Origin: Paenibacillus lutrae
GTDB taxonomy: Bacteria > Bacillota > Bacilli > Paenibacillales > NBRC-103111
Assembly: GCF_009757775.1 (NCBI RefSeq)
Contig: NZ_RHLK01000003.1
Location: 124,001-188,000 of the forward strand
Length of the DNA stretch: 64,000 nucleotides
Reading direction: 5' to 3'
Of the stretch, positions 1-10,087 are shown in pieces (within the stretch, counting starts at the first letter, position 1; each line of letters begins with the position of its first letter). The notes below the pieces were generated by a model. The model was not told the DNA's origin, did no database searches, and saw only the letters and a program-made list of their open reading frames with translations. The translations under genes and the position numbers were made by a program.

Positions 1-547
1 CGGCTTCACCGTACTTGATAAGCTTGTAGGAGTCTCCGATGGAATGTGTGCCTGTGGCACAGGCGGTTACTGCCGTGGAGTTCGGCCCCTTCGCTCCGGT
101 AATCATCGAGATTTGGCCGGAAGCCATATTCGCGATCATCATCGGAATGAAGAACGGGCTAACCCGCTTAGGACCCTTCTCAAGCAGAATTTTGTGCTGC
201 TCCTCCCAAGTCGACAAACCGCCGATCCCGGAACCCACATACACGCCAACCCGCTCCGGATCCGCGTCTTCTTGTATGTTCAGCCCGGAGCTTTTCAAAG
301 CATTAAGGCTTGCTGCCACAGCTAACTGTACAAAACGGTCCATTCTTCTTGCTTCACGTTTATCTATATAATCTTCGGGGTTAAAATCTTTGACGGATGA
401 GGCGATTTTTGTCGGATACTGGCTTACATCGAAACTTTCGATTTCGCTGATACCGGACTTGCCTGCAAGCAGATTACCCCAGAACGTATCCACATCTTGA
501 CCTAAGGAGCTGATAACTCCTACACCAGTAATTACGACTCTATTCAC
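1..547 (-). CDS. fabF: 3-oxoacyl-ACP synthase II, 3' end cut off by the window
   Basis: This is the N-terminal 182 codons of the elongating condensing enzyme KAS II, which joins malonyl-ACP to a growing acyl-ACP in the cytoplasm. The reverse strand reads [16 protein letters not shown] from a GTG start at 547, preceded by AGGTGG. It continues to [16 protein letters not shown], where the Cys of TACATG is the acyl-accepting nucleophile. The two catalytic His residues of the family would lie beyond base 1. It is the last visible gene of the fapR-led operon, 112 bases after acpP. The identity is secure; only the C-terminal part is missing, because of the window edge. Confidence 0.95.
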   Translation of the reverse strand, partial: MNRVVITGVGVISSLGQDVDTFWGNLLAGKSGISEIESFDVSQYPTKIASSVKDFNPEDYIDKREARRMDRFVQLAVAASLNALKSSGLNIQEDADPERVGVYVGSGIGGLSTWEEQHKILLEKGPKRVSPFFIPMMIANMASGQISMITGAKGPNSTAVTACATGTHSIGDSYKLIKYGEA

Positions 548-609
548 GTGTACCACCTCTGAAGTTTAAGGGTGTTCTCTCGTTTTTCTAGGATCAGAAA
601 ATGAGGAGA

Positions 610-649
610 AGTCCCGCCTTTGAGAACGGGACTCTTTTAGAACGGGACT
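610..649 (-). other. Inverted repeat with alternative arms between acpP and fabF
   Basis: AGTCCCG at 610-616 can pair with CGGGACT at 627-633 or with a second copy at 643-649, so two alternative 7-bp hairpins are possible in the acpP-fabF mRNA spacer. No long U-run follows on the minus strand. An RNA-processing or stability element that sets the acpP to fabF ratio is more likely than a full terminator, but this is inference. Confidence 0.35.
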
Positions 650-659
650 TGAAGGAATG

Positions 660-893
660 TTACGTATGAGATTTTATGTAATTCACTACTTCTCCCACAG
701 TCGTAATCTTCTCAGCATCTTCGTCGGAAATCTCCAGATCAAATTCATCTTCCAATTCCATAACTAATTCTACAACATCGAGAGAATCAGCACCTAAATC
801 ATCTTTGAAAGACGCTTCGAGGGTAACTTCAGACTCTTCTACCCCTAAGCGGTCGATGATAATTTTATTCACGCGATCCAGTACGTCGGACAT
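660..893 (-). CDS. acpP: Acyl carrier protein
   Basis: The gene encodes a 77-residue acidic protein that carries acyl intermediates of fatty-acid synthesis on a 4'-phosphopantetheine arm. The attachment site is Ser37 in the GADSLD motif. The ATG at 893 was chosen because AAGGAGGAGGTGAG lies just upstream and because [11 protein letters not shown] is the family's usual beginning; an upstream in-frame ATG at 944 would add 17 unrelated residues. It lies between fabG and fabF, which is its usual place. The very strong ribosome site fits the high abundance of ACP. Confidence 0.98.
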   Translation of the reverse strand: MSDVLDRVNKIIIDRLGVEESEVTLEASFKDDLGADSLDVVELVMELEDEFDLEISDEDAEKITTVGEVVNYIKSHT

Positions 894-999
894 CCGGCTC
901 ACCTCCTCCTTGGTATTATACGAGAATCCCAAACAAATTGCCATACTTGTCTAACCGGGTGCAGCACGCTCTGAGCGGCGCCCTTCGAAAAGAGCCCTG

Positions 1000-1740
1000 C
1001 TACATGTACATGCCCCCGTCGACATGAATCGTCTGGCCTGTCATATAGGCAGCTTCCTCTGATGCGAGGAAACGGACGATCGTGGCAATATCCTCCGGCT
1101 TGCCCAGCTTGCCCAAAGGAATTTGCTGCAATAAAGCAGCCTTCTGCTCCTCAGGAAGCTTGTCGGTCATGTCGGTTGAGATAAAGCCCGGCGCTACCGC
1201 ATTCACCGTGATACCCCGTGAAGCAAGCTCGCGCGCAGAAGCTTTGGTCAGCCCGATGACGCCTGCTTTGGCGGCCACATAGTTCGCTTGGCCCGGGTTG
1301 CCCAAAACACCGACAACGGAGGATATATTGATAATCCGCCCTGAACGCTGTTTCATCAGAGGTCGGGTTGCTGCCTTGATACAATTAAAAACGCCCTTCA
1401 AATTCGTGTTAATCACGGCATCAAAATCTTCCTCTTTCATGCGCATGATAAGATTATCTCTTGTAATGCCCGCATTATTCACGAGGATATCCAAATTACC
1501 CAGTGCTTCAATCGTTTGTTTGACGAGATCCTCGGCTTCTGCCGACTTGCTGACATCCGCACGGATTTTAACCGCCCGCTGTCCAAGAGCCTCGATCTCT
1601 TTGACAACCTCTTCAGCAGCCTGTTCGCTGCCTGAGTAGTTAACGGCTACATCGGCTCCCTTGGCAGCAAGTTCCAGAGCGATTGCCCGGCCTATGCCGC
1701 GGGAAGCTCCCGTAACGAGCGCTACTTTACCTTTAAGCAT
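1000..1740 (-). CDS. fabG: 3-oxoacyl-ACP reductase
   Basis: This is an NADPH-dependent short-chain dehydrogenase of 246 residues that reduces 3-oxoacyl-ACP to 3-hydroxyacyl-ACP. The nucleotide-binding TGASRGIG is at residues 10-17 and NNAG at 88-91. The catalytic residues are Ser141, Tyr154 and Lys158, in the YxxxK motif YVAAK. The ending HVDGGMYM is typical of FabG. It lies 37 bases downstream of fabD and 106 bases upstream of acpP in the same operon. Length and motifs match the housekeeping enzyme rather than one of the many SDR paralogues. Confidence 0.97.
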   Translation of the reverse strand: MLKGKVALVTGASRGIGRAIALELAAKGADVAVNYSGSEQAAEEVVKEIEALGQRAVKIRADVSKSAEAEDLVKQTIEALGNLDILVNNAGITRDNLIMRMKEEDFDAVINTNLKGVFNCIKAATRPLMKQRSGRIINISSVVGVLGNPGQANYVAAKAGVIGLTKASARELASRGITVNAVAPGFISTDMTDKLPEEQKAALLQQIPLGKLGKPEDIATIVRFLASEEAAYMTGQTIHVDGGMYM

Positions 1741-1777
1741 CCCTTATCCCCCCATCCATTTATTGAACTGTAAAAGG

Positions 1778-2704
1778 CTACATTCCGGCCTGCAAGGCAG
1801 CTTCCAGACTGTTAATTGAAATCACCTTGACGCTGCGGTCCACTTTCTTGATCAGACCGGCGAGCACGCTGCCGGAGCCGATTTCGTAGAATGTATCCGT
1901 CCCCTGCTCAATCAGCCAGACAACGGTATCTTCCCACAGAACGGGGGAGTACACTTGACGGACCAGCAGTTCCCGGATTTCATCGGGAGCTGATACGGGT
2001 CTTGCTGTAACGTTCGCCACTACAGGAACTGCCGCCTCTGCTAACGATATATCCGACAAAACATGCGCCAGTTGCTCAGAGGCCGTCTTCATCAGCGAGG
2101 AGTGAAAAGGTCCGCTCACATCAAGCGCTATAGCACGTTTGGCTCCCGCTTCTTTGGCGCGCTCGATGACAGACTGCACACCTTCACGTGTGCCGGAGAC
2201 CACGATCTGCCCCGGGCAGTTTACGTTAGCAAGCTCAACAACGCTTCCTTCACTGCTGATCCGCCGGCACAGCTCGTCCAAAGCCGCACGATCTGCTCCC
2301 AGAACTGCCGCCATGGCTCCGCGTCCGTTAGGCACCGCCTGTTCCATAAATTCTCCACGGGCACGGACCACACGGACCGCTTCTTCGAAGCTTAGGACAC
2401 CCGAGGCCACAAGCGCCGAATATTCCCCCAGGCTGTGACCGGCCGTGTAATCCGGCTGGATGCCCTTCTCACGAAGCACTTCCAGGTATGCCATGCTCGT
2501 GGTTAACAGCGCAGGCTGCGTGTGATACGTCATTTTCAGTTCTTCTTCGGGTCCGTCAAAAATTAATGAAGACAACGAATAGCCTAACGCCTTGTCGGCT
2601 TCATCGAATATGTACTTAGCTCCGGCATGAGCGGAATAAGCATCCTTGCCCATTCCGACAGCCTGGGCCCCTTGACCCGGAAATACGAAAGCGATTTTAC
2701 TCAT
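1778..2704 (-). CDS. fabD: Malonyl-CoA:ACP transacylase
   Basis: This 308-residue enzyme transfers malonyl from CoA to ACP, supplying the extender unit for FabH and FabF. FPGQGAQ at residues 8-14 forms the oxyanion loop. Ser91 in GHSLGEYSA is the nucleophile and His201 in SGPFHS completes the dyad. The gene follows fabH by 24 bases and precedes fabG. Because FapR senses malonyl-CoA, the substrate of this enzyme, its expression is fed back through the operon's own repressor (established for B. subtilis FapR, inferred here). Confidence 0.97.
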   Translation of the reverse strand: MSKIAFVFPGQGAQAVGMGKDAYSAHAGAKYIFDEADKALGYSLSSLIFDGPEEELKMTYHTQPALLTTSMAYLEVLREKGIQPDYTAGHSLGEYSALVASGVLSFEEAVRVVRARGEFMEQAVPNGRGAMAAVLGADRAALDELCRRISSEGSVVELANVNCPGQIVVSGTREGVQSVIERAKEAGAKRAIALDVSGPFHSSLMKTASEQLAHVLSDISLAEAAVPVVANVTARPVSAPDEIRELLVRQVYSPVLWEDTVVWLIEQGTDTFYEIGSGSVLAGLIKKVDRSVKVISINSLEAALQAGM

Positions 2705-2728
2705 GTGTGTCAGGTTCCTCTCTGTCTA

Positions 2729-3715
2729 TTACCAGACCAATACGGATGCGCCCCAGGTAAGACCGCCGCCGAAACCAACGAGAACCGTGGTGTCGCCTTC
2801 TTTGAGCCTTCCCTGCTCTACGGCTTCAGCCAGAGCCACCGGAACGGAGGCCGCGGACATGTTGCCGTAGCTATCCAGATTGATCATGCACTTGTCTTCC
2901 GTAAGCCCCAGCCTGTTAAGCGCGGATTGAATAATCCGGATATTCGCCTGATGCGGAATGAGCAGATCGATGTCACTCTTCTCAAGCCCCGCTTTGGCCA
3001 GCGCATCTTCAGCAGCCGAACCCATAATGCGGACTGCGAATTTGAACACTTCATTGCCCGCCATATGGATGTAATGCAGGCGTTGATCAATGCTTTCGGC
3101 TGATGCCGGGAAGCGGGATCCGCCGCCTGCGATCTTAAGCAGATTCCCCCCTGAGCCATCTGCGCCCAGTTCAAAGGAACGAAACCCGCGTCCTTCCGGT
3201 ACAGCACCGATAACCACAGCGCCCGCACCGTCACCGAATAAAATACAGGTATTGCGATCGGTATAATCCGTAATCCGCGAAAGCGTGTCCGCTCCCACTA
3301 CAAGTGCATATTTATAAGTTCCCGTTGCGATAAAATTAGCCGCATTGGCCAGGCCGTAAATAAATCCGGCACAAGCTGCCGCCAGATCAAAGGCAGCTGC
3401 ATTCTTGGCTCCCAGTTTGTCCTGCAGGATGCAGGATGCAGAAGGGAAAGCCATATCCGGGGAGATGGTAGCCACGATGATCAGATCAATCTGGTCCGCT
3501 GTGATGCCCGCGTTCTCTATAGCGATGCGGGAAGCTTCCAGAGCCAAGTCGGAAGTCGCCTGATCAGGGGCGGCCACTCTCCGTTCCCGGATGCCGGTCC
3601 GCGTAACGATCCACTCGTCGTTTGTTTCTACCATCGTCTCCAGTTCTTTGTTAGTTAAAACCCGCTCGGGTACATATTTACCGGTTCCTAGAACGCCTAC
3701 TGGAATGCCATACAT
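2729..3715 (-). CDS. fabH: 3-oxoacyl-ACP synthase III
   Basis: The initiating condensing enzyme joins acetyl- or branched-chain acyl-CoA primers to malonyl-ACP. It has 328 residues from the ATG at 3715, where the family start MYGIPVGVLGTGKYVP begins. A longer in-frame opening to 3823 runs antiparallel through the plsX coding sequence and is not used. The catalytic triad is Cys115 (AAACAGF), His255 (PHQANIR) and Asn285 (GNMSAAS). Only ten bases separate it from the plsX stop. Its place inside the fapR operon differs from B. subtilis, where fabHA and fabF form a separate operon. Confidence 0.96.
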   Translation of the reverse strand: MYGIPVGVLGTGKYVPERVLTNKELETMVETNDEWIVTRTGIRERRVAAPDQATSDLALEASRIAIENAGITADQIDLIIVATISPDMAFPSASCILQDKLGAKNAAAFDLAAACAGFIYGLANAANFIATGTYKYALVVGADTLSRITDYTDRNTCILFGDGAGAVVIGAVPEGRGFRSFELGADGSGGNLLKIAGGGSRFPASAESIDQRLHYIHMAGNEVFKFAVRIMGSAAEDALAKAGLEKSDIDLLIPHQANIRIIQSALNRLGLTEDKCMINLDSYGNMSAASVPVALAEAVEQGRLKEGDTTVLVGFGGGLTWGASVLVW

Positions 3716-3725
3716 GTCGTTCCAC

Positions 3726-4715
3726 TCACTTCCCGTTCTTGATTTCCACAGCAATTGCTCCAACCAAATTGTTCTGCAGTGCCGTTCTAGCCTGTCGTAC
3801 CGCGTTCTTGAAGGCGTTAGCATCGGAAGAGCCGTGGCTCTTGAGCACTAACCCTCCTAGTCCGAGCAGAGGGGCGGCGCCGTGCTCCGTATAATCAAAC
3901 TTATTCTTGAACGCGGCGAGTCCCGGTTTAAGAATAGCGGCACTCAATTTAGTCAGTGTGCTTCGTGTGAATTCTGTCTTCAAAGCGGAGAAAATGACCG
4001 AAGCGGTTCCCTCCAAAGTTTTGAGCATAATATTGCCGGCAAAGCCGTCACAAACAATGACATCGCACTCCGCTTGCAAAATATCACGGGATTCAATGTT
4101 CCCGACGAAATGAATAGGTGCCCCTTCCAACAATGGATACGCCGCTTTCGTCAGCTCATTCCCCTTCATAGCTTCTGTTCCGATATTGAGCAAACCAACC
4201 CGCGGACGCTCAATTCCATGCACCTTGCTCCGGTAAATACTGCCCATAATGGCGTATTGGAGCAGATGTTCCGGGGTAGCATCCATATTCGCCCCCAGAT
4301 CCAGGGCAAGCACCCCGACTCCATCAAGAGTCGGGATCATCGGCGCCAGTGCGGGTCTGTCGATACCTGGGATGCGCCCGACAATAAGCAGGCCTGTCGT
4401 CATCAAGGCGCCCGTATTGCCCGCTGAGATCATGGCATCGGCTGCGCCTTCCTTGACGAGACGGCCTGCAACCACCATGGACGCGTCTTTCTTCCTGCGT
4501 ACGGCCTTGACCGGCTCATCATCCGCTTCGATTACTTCCGAAGCGTGCATAATGTGCAGATTGGGCAACTGCTCGGTTAAGAGCGGCTCAATTCTGGCTT
4601 TGTCGCCGACAAGTGTCAGCTCCACATCCTTGTATTCCTTGGCTGCCGCGACCGCCCCTTCAACGACGACTCCGGGGGCATGGTCACCGCCCATTGCGTC
4701 AATTGCGATCCGCAT
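3726..4715 (-). CDS. plsX: Phosphate acyltransferase
   Basis: PlsX converts acyl-ACP to acyl-phosphate, the donor PlsY uses to start phosphatidic acid synthesis; it is a peripheral membrane enzyme. The protein has 329 residues and begins MRIAIDAMGGDHAPG, the family signature. AAGGAGGAACGACAC precedes the ATG at 4715, which fixes the start, and the gene overlaps the end of fapR by 17 bases. Family blocks such as SAGNTGALM and VCDGFAGN are present. Its position directly after fapR couples phospholipid entry to the malonyl-CoA-sensing repressor. Confidence 0.96.
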   Translation of the reverse strand: MRIAIDAMGGDHAPGVVVEGAVAAAKEYKDVELTLVGDKARIEPLLTEQLPNLHIMHASEVIEADDEPVKAVRRKKDASMVVAGRLVKEGAADAMISAGNTGALMTTGLLIVGRIPGIDRPALAPMIPTLDGVGVLALDLGANMDATPEHLLQYAIMGSIYRSKVHGIERPRVGLLNIGTEAMKGNELTKAAYPLLEGAPIHFVGNIESRDILQAECDVIVCDGFAGNIMLKTLEGTASVIFSALKTEFTRSTLTKLSAAILKPGLAAFKNKFDYTEHGAAPLLGLGGLVLKSHGSSDANAFKNAVRQARTALQNNLVGAIAVEIKNGK

Positions 4716-5313
4716 GTGTCGTTCCTCCTTCTGTCCGGTGCTGTTCTTTTCTGGAATGAAAAATAACAAAGCTGCCTTCGAACACCACTTCATCGCCAAT
4801 AAAAGTCTGTACGTCCACCTTAGCCTTGCCTTTGGAAAGAGAACGCACATATGCTTTCGCGATACACTTCTCTCCAAGCATGGCGGATCGTATAAAACGG
4901 ATATCTGCTGAGGCGGTTAATGCAATCGGATCGTCGATTACCGCTACTGCAAGAGAGTTAGCCTGAGCGAAAAGATGATGTCCGCGGGCTATTTGAGTTC
5001 TTGAAAATACATGCTCTTCATTAAGCTGGAACATGGAAATACCGCTTTTATCGAGCTGAAGATCAATAACTTCCCCAAAAACTTCATCAATCGGCAGTGA
5101 ACGCACCTGATCATAGGAACGTTCAGCCATATGTTTGATCCGTTCGCGAAGCTCGGGAATTCCAAGCTCCAGCCTATCCAGGCGAACAGTTTGAATACTC
5201 ACTTGAAACTTCTTCATCAGTTCATCATCCGTCAGAAACGGATTATCTTCAATAGCTTCCAGCAGCTGCTGCTGGCGGCTGCGCTTAGGAAGACGTTCGA
5301 TGACAAGCACCAC
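4699..5313 (-). CDS. fapR: Fatty acid and phospholipid biosynthesis repressor
   Basis: FapR is a DNA-binding repressor released by malonyl-CoA or malonyl-ACP. An N-terminal helix-turn-helix contains FQVSIQTVRLDRLELGIPEL, followed by a hot-dog-fold effector domain with EHVFSRTQIARGHHLFAQAN and LTASADIRF, both strongly conserved in the family. With 204 residues it is a little longer than B. subtilis FapR (about 188), mostly from an N-terminal tail. The start is GTG at 5313 or the next GTG at 5310, and neither has a well-placed SD. A FapR box lies 41 bases upstream, so the operon is probably autoregulated. Confidence 0.95.
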   Translation of the reverse strand: MVLVIERLPKRSRQQQLLEAIEDNPFLTDDELMKKFQVSIQTVRLDRLELGIPELRERIKHMAERSYDQVRSLPIDEVFGEVIDLQLDKSGISMFQLNEEHVFSRTQIARGHHLFAQANSLAVAVIDDPIALTASADIRFIRSAMLGEKCIAKAYVRSLSKGKAKVDVQTFIGDEVVFEGSFVIFHSRKEQHRTEGGTTHADRN

Positions 5314-5353
5314 CCTGCTTGTAGAGTCGACTTTAAAGGTATAGCCTCCTCTT

Positions 5354-5370
5354 ATTACCTAGTACTAAAT
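5354..5370 (-). promoter_or_regulatory. FapR operator
   Basis: The 17-base element reads ATTTAGTACTAGGTAAT on the minus strand, close to the published B. subtilis FapR consensus ATTAGTACCTAGTCTTAAT. It lies just downstream of the -10 hexamer, over the predicted transcription start, so bound FapR should block initiation. Confidence 0.8.
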
Positions 5371-5372
5371 GT

Positions 5373-5401
5373 AGTATATATAATTTGCGGGCAAAAGGGA
5401 A
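5373..5401 (-). promoter_or_regulatory. SigA-type promoter of the fapR operon
   Basis: On the minus strand the -10 is TATACT (5373-5378), with a weak -35 TTCCCT 17 bases upstream. The weak -35 lowers confidence in the exact hexamer, but the -10 placement next to the FapR box supports it. It lies right after the rpmF terminator, so the fab operon has its own start. Confidence 0.55.
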
Positions 5402-5441
5402 GCCATCTCAACCTAAAACTGTTAAAACAAACCTTGCGGGC

Positions 5442-5475
5442 AAAAAAAATAGCACTTCACCAAAGATGAAGTACT
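5442..5475 (-). terminator. Rho-independent terminator of rpmF
   Basis: On the minus strand AGTACTTCA pairs with TGAAGTGCT around a 7-base loop, followed by eight Ts. It separates the ylbN-rpmF unit from the fapR operon. Confidence 0.85.
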
Positions 5476-5494
5476 ATCTGTACCTGAAACGAAA

Positions 5495-5668
5495 TTAAGC
5501 TTGTACGATTTCTCTGCCTTTGTAAGTTCCGCAGTTCTTGCAAACGCGGTGAGACAGTTTAAGCTCTGCACACTGCTCGCATTTAACCATGCCCGGAACT
5601 TCCAATTTGAAGTGGGTACGGCGCTTGTCGCGGCGGGTTTTGGATGTCTTTCTAAACGGTACTGCCAT
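5495..5668 (-). CDS. rpmF: 50S ribosomal protein L32
   Basis: This 57-residue basic ribosomal protein begins [20 protein letters not shown]. It is the zinc-ribbon form, with CEQC and CKNC pairs at about residues 31-34 and 44-47. AAGGAGGTGGAATTC precedes the ATG at 5668. It lies 34 bases after the YceD/YlbN gene, the same pairing seen across bacteria, and ends in its own terminator. The zinc-binding form predicts normal use under zinc-replete growth; a Cys-less paralogue may exist elsewhere but is not in this window. Confidence 0.98.
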   Translation of the reverse strand: MAVPFRKTSKTRRDKRRTHFKLEVPGMVKCEQCAELKLSHRVCKNCGTYKGREIVQA

Positions 5669-5702
5669 GAATTCCACCTCCTTAACGTAATTCCAATCTT
5701 CC

Positions 5703-6215
5703 TTATGATTTGAAAAAGTCAGCCAAACCGGCCAATCGCGGATCAATCCGCTCATTCTTGCAGCCGCATGGATTCTGGTTGCGGTTCGTTCCGCATTCAG
5801 GGCACAGCCCCTCGCAGTCTTCCCGGCAAACCGGCACCTGCGGCAGCTCCAGCTCGATCGTCTCTTCAATAAAAGGTTTCAAATCTACTTTATCTTCGTG
5901 AACCAGATGAATATCATCTTCATCACTCTCCGGAGCTTGAGCCACGATGTCCGGTTTCGAAGTAAAAATTTCCCTGAAGGGAATGTTCAGCGTCTGCTTG
6001 AACGGCTCCAAACAACGGGAACAGCCAAACTCAATCTCGACGGAAAGCTTGCCGGTAACTTCCACAGCGTCAACCGCCGCAGTTGCTTCCAGATCTGTCA
6101 CTATCGGTCCTGCTGACAATATATCCTTGCGGCCCTTCAGCAGGAAGTCGCTGCTCAGCGATTCTTGACTGACGGATTGTCCTTTGGCAGTAATGTCCTT
6201 TAAATAAATCCACAT
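5703..6215 (-). CDS. ylbN: DUF177 (YceD/YlbN) family protein
   Basis: This 170-residue protein of the YceD/DUF177 family has a central [10 protein letters not shown] motif. A second Cys cluster near the C-terminus ([13 protein letters not shown] and NPCGC) probably binds zinc. In other organisms the family is tied to 23S rRNA accumulation, and it nearly always precedes rpmF, as here. The ATG at 6215 has GAGGTGAT upstream. A near-consensus SigA promoter lies 29-58 bases upstream. The biochemical role is not known. Confidence 0.9.
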   Translation of the reverse strand: MWIYLKDITAKGQSVSQESLSSDFLLKGRKDILSAGPIVTDLEATAAVDAVEVTGKLSVEIEFGCSRCLEPFKQTLNIPFREIFTSKPDIVAQAPESDEDDIHLVHEDKVDLKPFIEETIELELPQVPVCREDCEGLCPECGTNRNQNPCGCKNERIDPRLAGLADFFKS

Positions 6216-6243
6216 GTTTTATCACCTCAAACAAACAAAGATA

Positions 6244-6273
6244 ATTATAGCCACTATTGCTTACTCTTGTCAA
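6244..6273 (-). promoter_or_regulatory. SigA promoter of ylbN-rpmF
   Basis: On the minus strand TTGACA (6268-6273) and TATAAT (6244-6249) are separated by 18 bases: both hexamers match consensus exactly. It lies directly after the ylbL stop codon and gives a strong start for the ribosomal-protein unit. Confidence 0.85.
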
Positions 6274-7377
6274 TCATTTCGGCGGCAAGGATGCTAAATA
6301 TTTAAGAGCGTCCTCCATTGTAGCCACGGGAACAATCTTCATCTTCGAGTCGATTTCCTTGGCGCGCTCTACCGCAGCGGTATAATTATAAATCGTCCCT
6401 TTATCGGTTTTGAGATCCTGCGGGGCAAAAAAGATTTCGGCACCTTCTTTGTCGGCGGCGATAATTTTGTGTTTGATCCCGCCGATTACTCCTACCGTGC
6501 CATCCGGGTTAATCGTTCCGGTTCCGGCTATCTTATGTCCTTTGGTGATGTCCCCCGGCATCAGCTGATTGTAAATTTCAAGGGAAAACATCAGACCGGC
6601 CGATGGACCCCCGATCTCGCCCGCCTTGATGACCACCTGCTTATCTTCCTTCTCGGCCTGGACGCTTTGCATTTCAGCCAGTGAAATCCCGATTCCGACC
6701 CGTCTTGTGCCCGTATCTTTATCAGGAGGGAGAACGCCAAGCGGCATGGAAGCCTTCATCGTTTTATCTCCCCGAAGGTAAGTGATCTCAATCATCTCGC
6801 CTTCCTTTTTGCCTTCGATGTAGCTCAGTAAATCCTTGGAACTCAGGATCTCTTTATCATCCGCTTTCAGAATCTTATCGCCGGTTTGAAGATGCTTCTC
6901 TGCAGGCATTCCTGCCGTTAATCCGGTAACCAGGATTCCTTCTCCCTTTATACGGTAAGGGATATTCGCCTTGCGGTAAGCAGCCTGGATCGCTTCGCTT
7001 TGAGAAGTCAGCATAACGAACTGCTGCTGCTGGGAGTAATCACGTTCCGACATTCCTTTGAGAACATCCTTCTTGAGCTGGAGCTCATCGTACGGATTCG
7101 CCAGCGACCAGAGATAAGTGACAATATTCGCGTTAGCCACCCGCACGGTAACCAGCATAAGATCTCCCTTCTCTTCCGTATTCGTCTCATCGGGAACTTG
7201 AACCATCGGGTGAATGGCCTCAGCGGTACCCGGCATGTAAATAAAGAAGGGAAGCGGCACATAGAACAACACAGAAAAAGTAATTAAGCCAATAAGCAGT
7301 GAAGTGACGAACCTTTTGGAACGTCTGGGGGGGCGCCTTCGCACCATATCCTTATCGTTTAAATCGTTCTCGGTCAT
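6274..7377 (-). CDS. ylbL: PDZ-Lon membrane protease, SepM/YlbL family
   Basis: This is a 367-residue membrane-anchored serine protease. A basic N-terminus (RRRPPRRSKR) is followed by one membrane segment at about 23-48, a PDZ domain at about 145-215, and a Lon-type proteolytic domain at about 245-365. Ser259 in GEIGGPSAG and the Lys of GGIKHK near residue 304 form the Ser-Lys dyad. Family members such as streptococcal SepM trim extracellular peptides, and B. subtilis YlbL has been linked to degradation of the division inhibitor YneA. The substrate here is unknown. It is divergent from ylbJ. Confidence 0.9.
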   Translation of the reverse strand: MTENDLNDKDMVRRRPPRRSKRFVTSLLIGLITFSVLFYVPLPFFIYMPGTAEAIHPMVQVPDETNTEEKGDLMLVTVRVANANIVTYLWSLANPYDELQLKKDVLKGMSERDYSQQQQFVMLTSQSEAIQAAYRKANIPYRIKGEGILVTGLTAGMPAEKHLQTGDKILKADDKEILSSKDLLSYIEGKKEGEMIEITYLRGDKTMKASMPLGVLPPDKDTGTRRVGIGISLAEMQSVQAEKEDKQVVIKAGEIGGPSAGLMFSLEIYNQLMPGDITKGHKIAGTGTINPDGTVGVIGGIKHKIIAADKEGAEIFFAPQDLKTDKGTIYNYTAAVERAKEIDSKMKIVPVATMEDALKYLASLPPK

Positions 7378-7506
7378 CTCAAGGGTTCCCTCCCGTACGG
7401 TCCTGATAAATTTATGGATGCAGATTAGTGTATGCTTGCCAGGCTTGGTCTAAACATCCCCGCTCAGGCGTACACATGTACCAAATGAATTATTGAGGTG
7501 TTAATT

Positions 7507-8835
7507 ATGCCCAGATCCATGACGCGCCAGACCAACGGCAGCGGCTACCGGACTACGCTGCTGCTCGGGGCTATGGCCGCCGCACTGGTTATTTCCATTA
7601 TTGCTTTTCCCGACAAAGCCCTCCAGGCTTCCTTGGAAGGCATTACGATTTGGTGGAATATCGTTTTCCCGGCTTTGCTGCCGTTCCTGATTCTTTCCGA
7701 ACTACTGACTGGCCTGGGAGTCGTCCATGCACTCGGAACTCTGCTGGACCCGCTTACGAAGCTTCTACTGCGTCTCCCCGGCGTAAGCGGGTGGGTACTG
7801 GCTGCGGGAACCCTAGGCGGCTTCCCGGCAGGAGCGACCCTCACAGCCCGGCTGCGAAGAGAGCAGCTCATCACGCGCCGCGAGGGAGAACGGCTGCTCG
7901 CGCTGTCGCATCTGGCAAGCCCGGTGCTGATCATTACCGTGATCGGCACCGGCTTCCTGCACAGCCCGCGGCTGGGCCTAATGCTCGCTGCAGTCCATTA
8001 CGGAGCCGCGCTGCTTCTGGCTTTGGCCTTACCAGGGGCGCCCAAAGGGAAAACGGATCGCTCTGATGCCAGCGCTCAGGGGGATTCCGCTGGCGCAGAC
8101 GGGCCCGCTGGCGCCAGTCAGCCGCGCGGCGGCGGGCCTCAAGTACCGCCGCTGTGGAAAAGATCGGCCCGCACCCTGCTCCGCGCACGCCAAGAAGACG
8201 GCCGGGCCTTCGGCCAATTGCTGGGAGATTCCGTGGTGAACTCCGTACAATCTCTGATGATTGTGGGGGGCTACATGATGATCTTCTCCGTCCTCATCCA
8301 TATGATTACATTCCCGGAAATAACGGACGGGGTCAGCCGCTGGACCGGAATCACGTTTGCCTCTGACCTTGTTCACCATCTCGCCTCGGGTTTCTTCGAG
8401 ATTCATTTGGGCACTTACGGGCTTGCAGGCCCGGAGGCAGGCAAAGTACCTGCGGGAGTCATTTTTGCCTCTATTGCGGCTTTGCTCGGATTCGGCGGGC
8501 TTGCTTCCCACGCTCAGGCAGTAAGTGCCCTGCAAGACACGGGTCTGCGCTACCTGCCGTTTCTTATCGCCCGTTTGCTCCATGCATCAATCTCGTACGT
8601 GCTTGCCCTCCTGCTGTGGAGAACGATCCAAGGTCCGCTCCTAAGCGGCACACCTCAGCTTATCGAGGTATCCGGAGCCCCTTATGTGCCGTCCGCAGGC
8701 AACTTGTATCCATTTCCTTCTGCCAGCCTGCTGGCCTTTTCCGGAATCCAGCTCGGCATGCTGCTCGTTCTTATTACGAGCGCCTGCCTGATCTCTGCAG
8801 CAATCTATCGCTTCAAATACACAGCCAGACGATAA
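7507..8835 (+). CDS. ylbJ: Sporulation integral membrane protein YlbJ
   Basis: The gene encodes a 442-residue polytopic membrane protein of the nucleoside-recognition (Gate) family, related to SpoIIM/SpoVK-era factors needed for spore cortex formation in B. subtilis. Hydrophobic segments alternate throughout, with family blocks such as WWNIVFPALLPFLI and GGFPAGA. A low-complexity Gly/Ala/Pro-rich linker sits near residues 178-215. The ATG at 7507 is preferred over an in-frame GTG at 7498 because GAGGTG then lies at normal spacing. It is the only plus-strand gene in the first 10 kb, transcribed away from ylbL, and converges on coaD. Confidence 0.88.
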   Translation: MPRSMTRQTNGSGYRTTLLLGAMAAALVISIIAFPDKALQASLEGITIWWNIVFPALLPFLILSELLTGLGVVHALGTLLDPLTKLLLRLPGVSGWVLAAGTLGGFPAGATLTARLRREQLITRREGERLLALSHLASPVLIITVIGTGFLHSPRLGLMLAAVHYGAALLLALALPGAPKGKTDRSDASAQGDSAGADGPAGASQPRGGGPQVPPLWKRSARTLLRARQEDGRAFGQLLGDSVVNSVQSLMIVGGYMMIFSVLIHMITFPEITDGVSRWTGITFASDLVHHLASGFFEIHLGTYGLAGPEAGKVPAGVIFASIAALLGFGGLASHAQAVSALQDTGLRYLPFLIARLLHASISYVLALLLWRTIQGPLLSGTPQLIEVSGAPYVPSAGNLYPFPSASLLAFSGIQLGMLLVLITSACLISAAIYRFKYTARR

Positions 8836-8889
8836 CGGCAAGGGGACCTTCCTGCACTTATACATATGCAGCCGGATGTTCCAGCAAAT

Positions 8890-10001
<1,112 letters not shown>

Positions 10002-10037
10002 ACTTTCCCCACCATTTACTTGTGTCAGTTTTCTGTT

Positions 10038-10067
10038 ATCGTACCACAATCTAACTTCTCTGCACAA
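10038..10067 (-). promoter_or_regulatory. Probable SigA promoter of rsmD-coaD
   Basis: The minus strand shows TTGTGC (10062-10067), an 18-base spacer and TACGAT (10038-10043). Both hexamers are imperfect but well spaced, and rsmD has no gene directly upstream on its strand. Confidence 0.5.
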
Positions 10068-10087
10068 AAGGGACGAAAAATTTTCCA

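Noticed and set aside
4716-4877. Longer N-terminus for plsX
   Set aside because: It would read 54 codons inside fapR; the SD and homology support the ATG at 4715.
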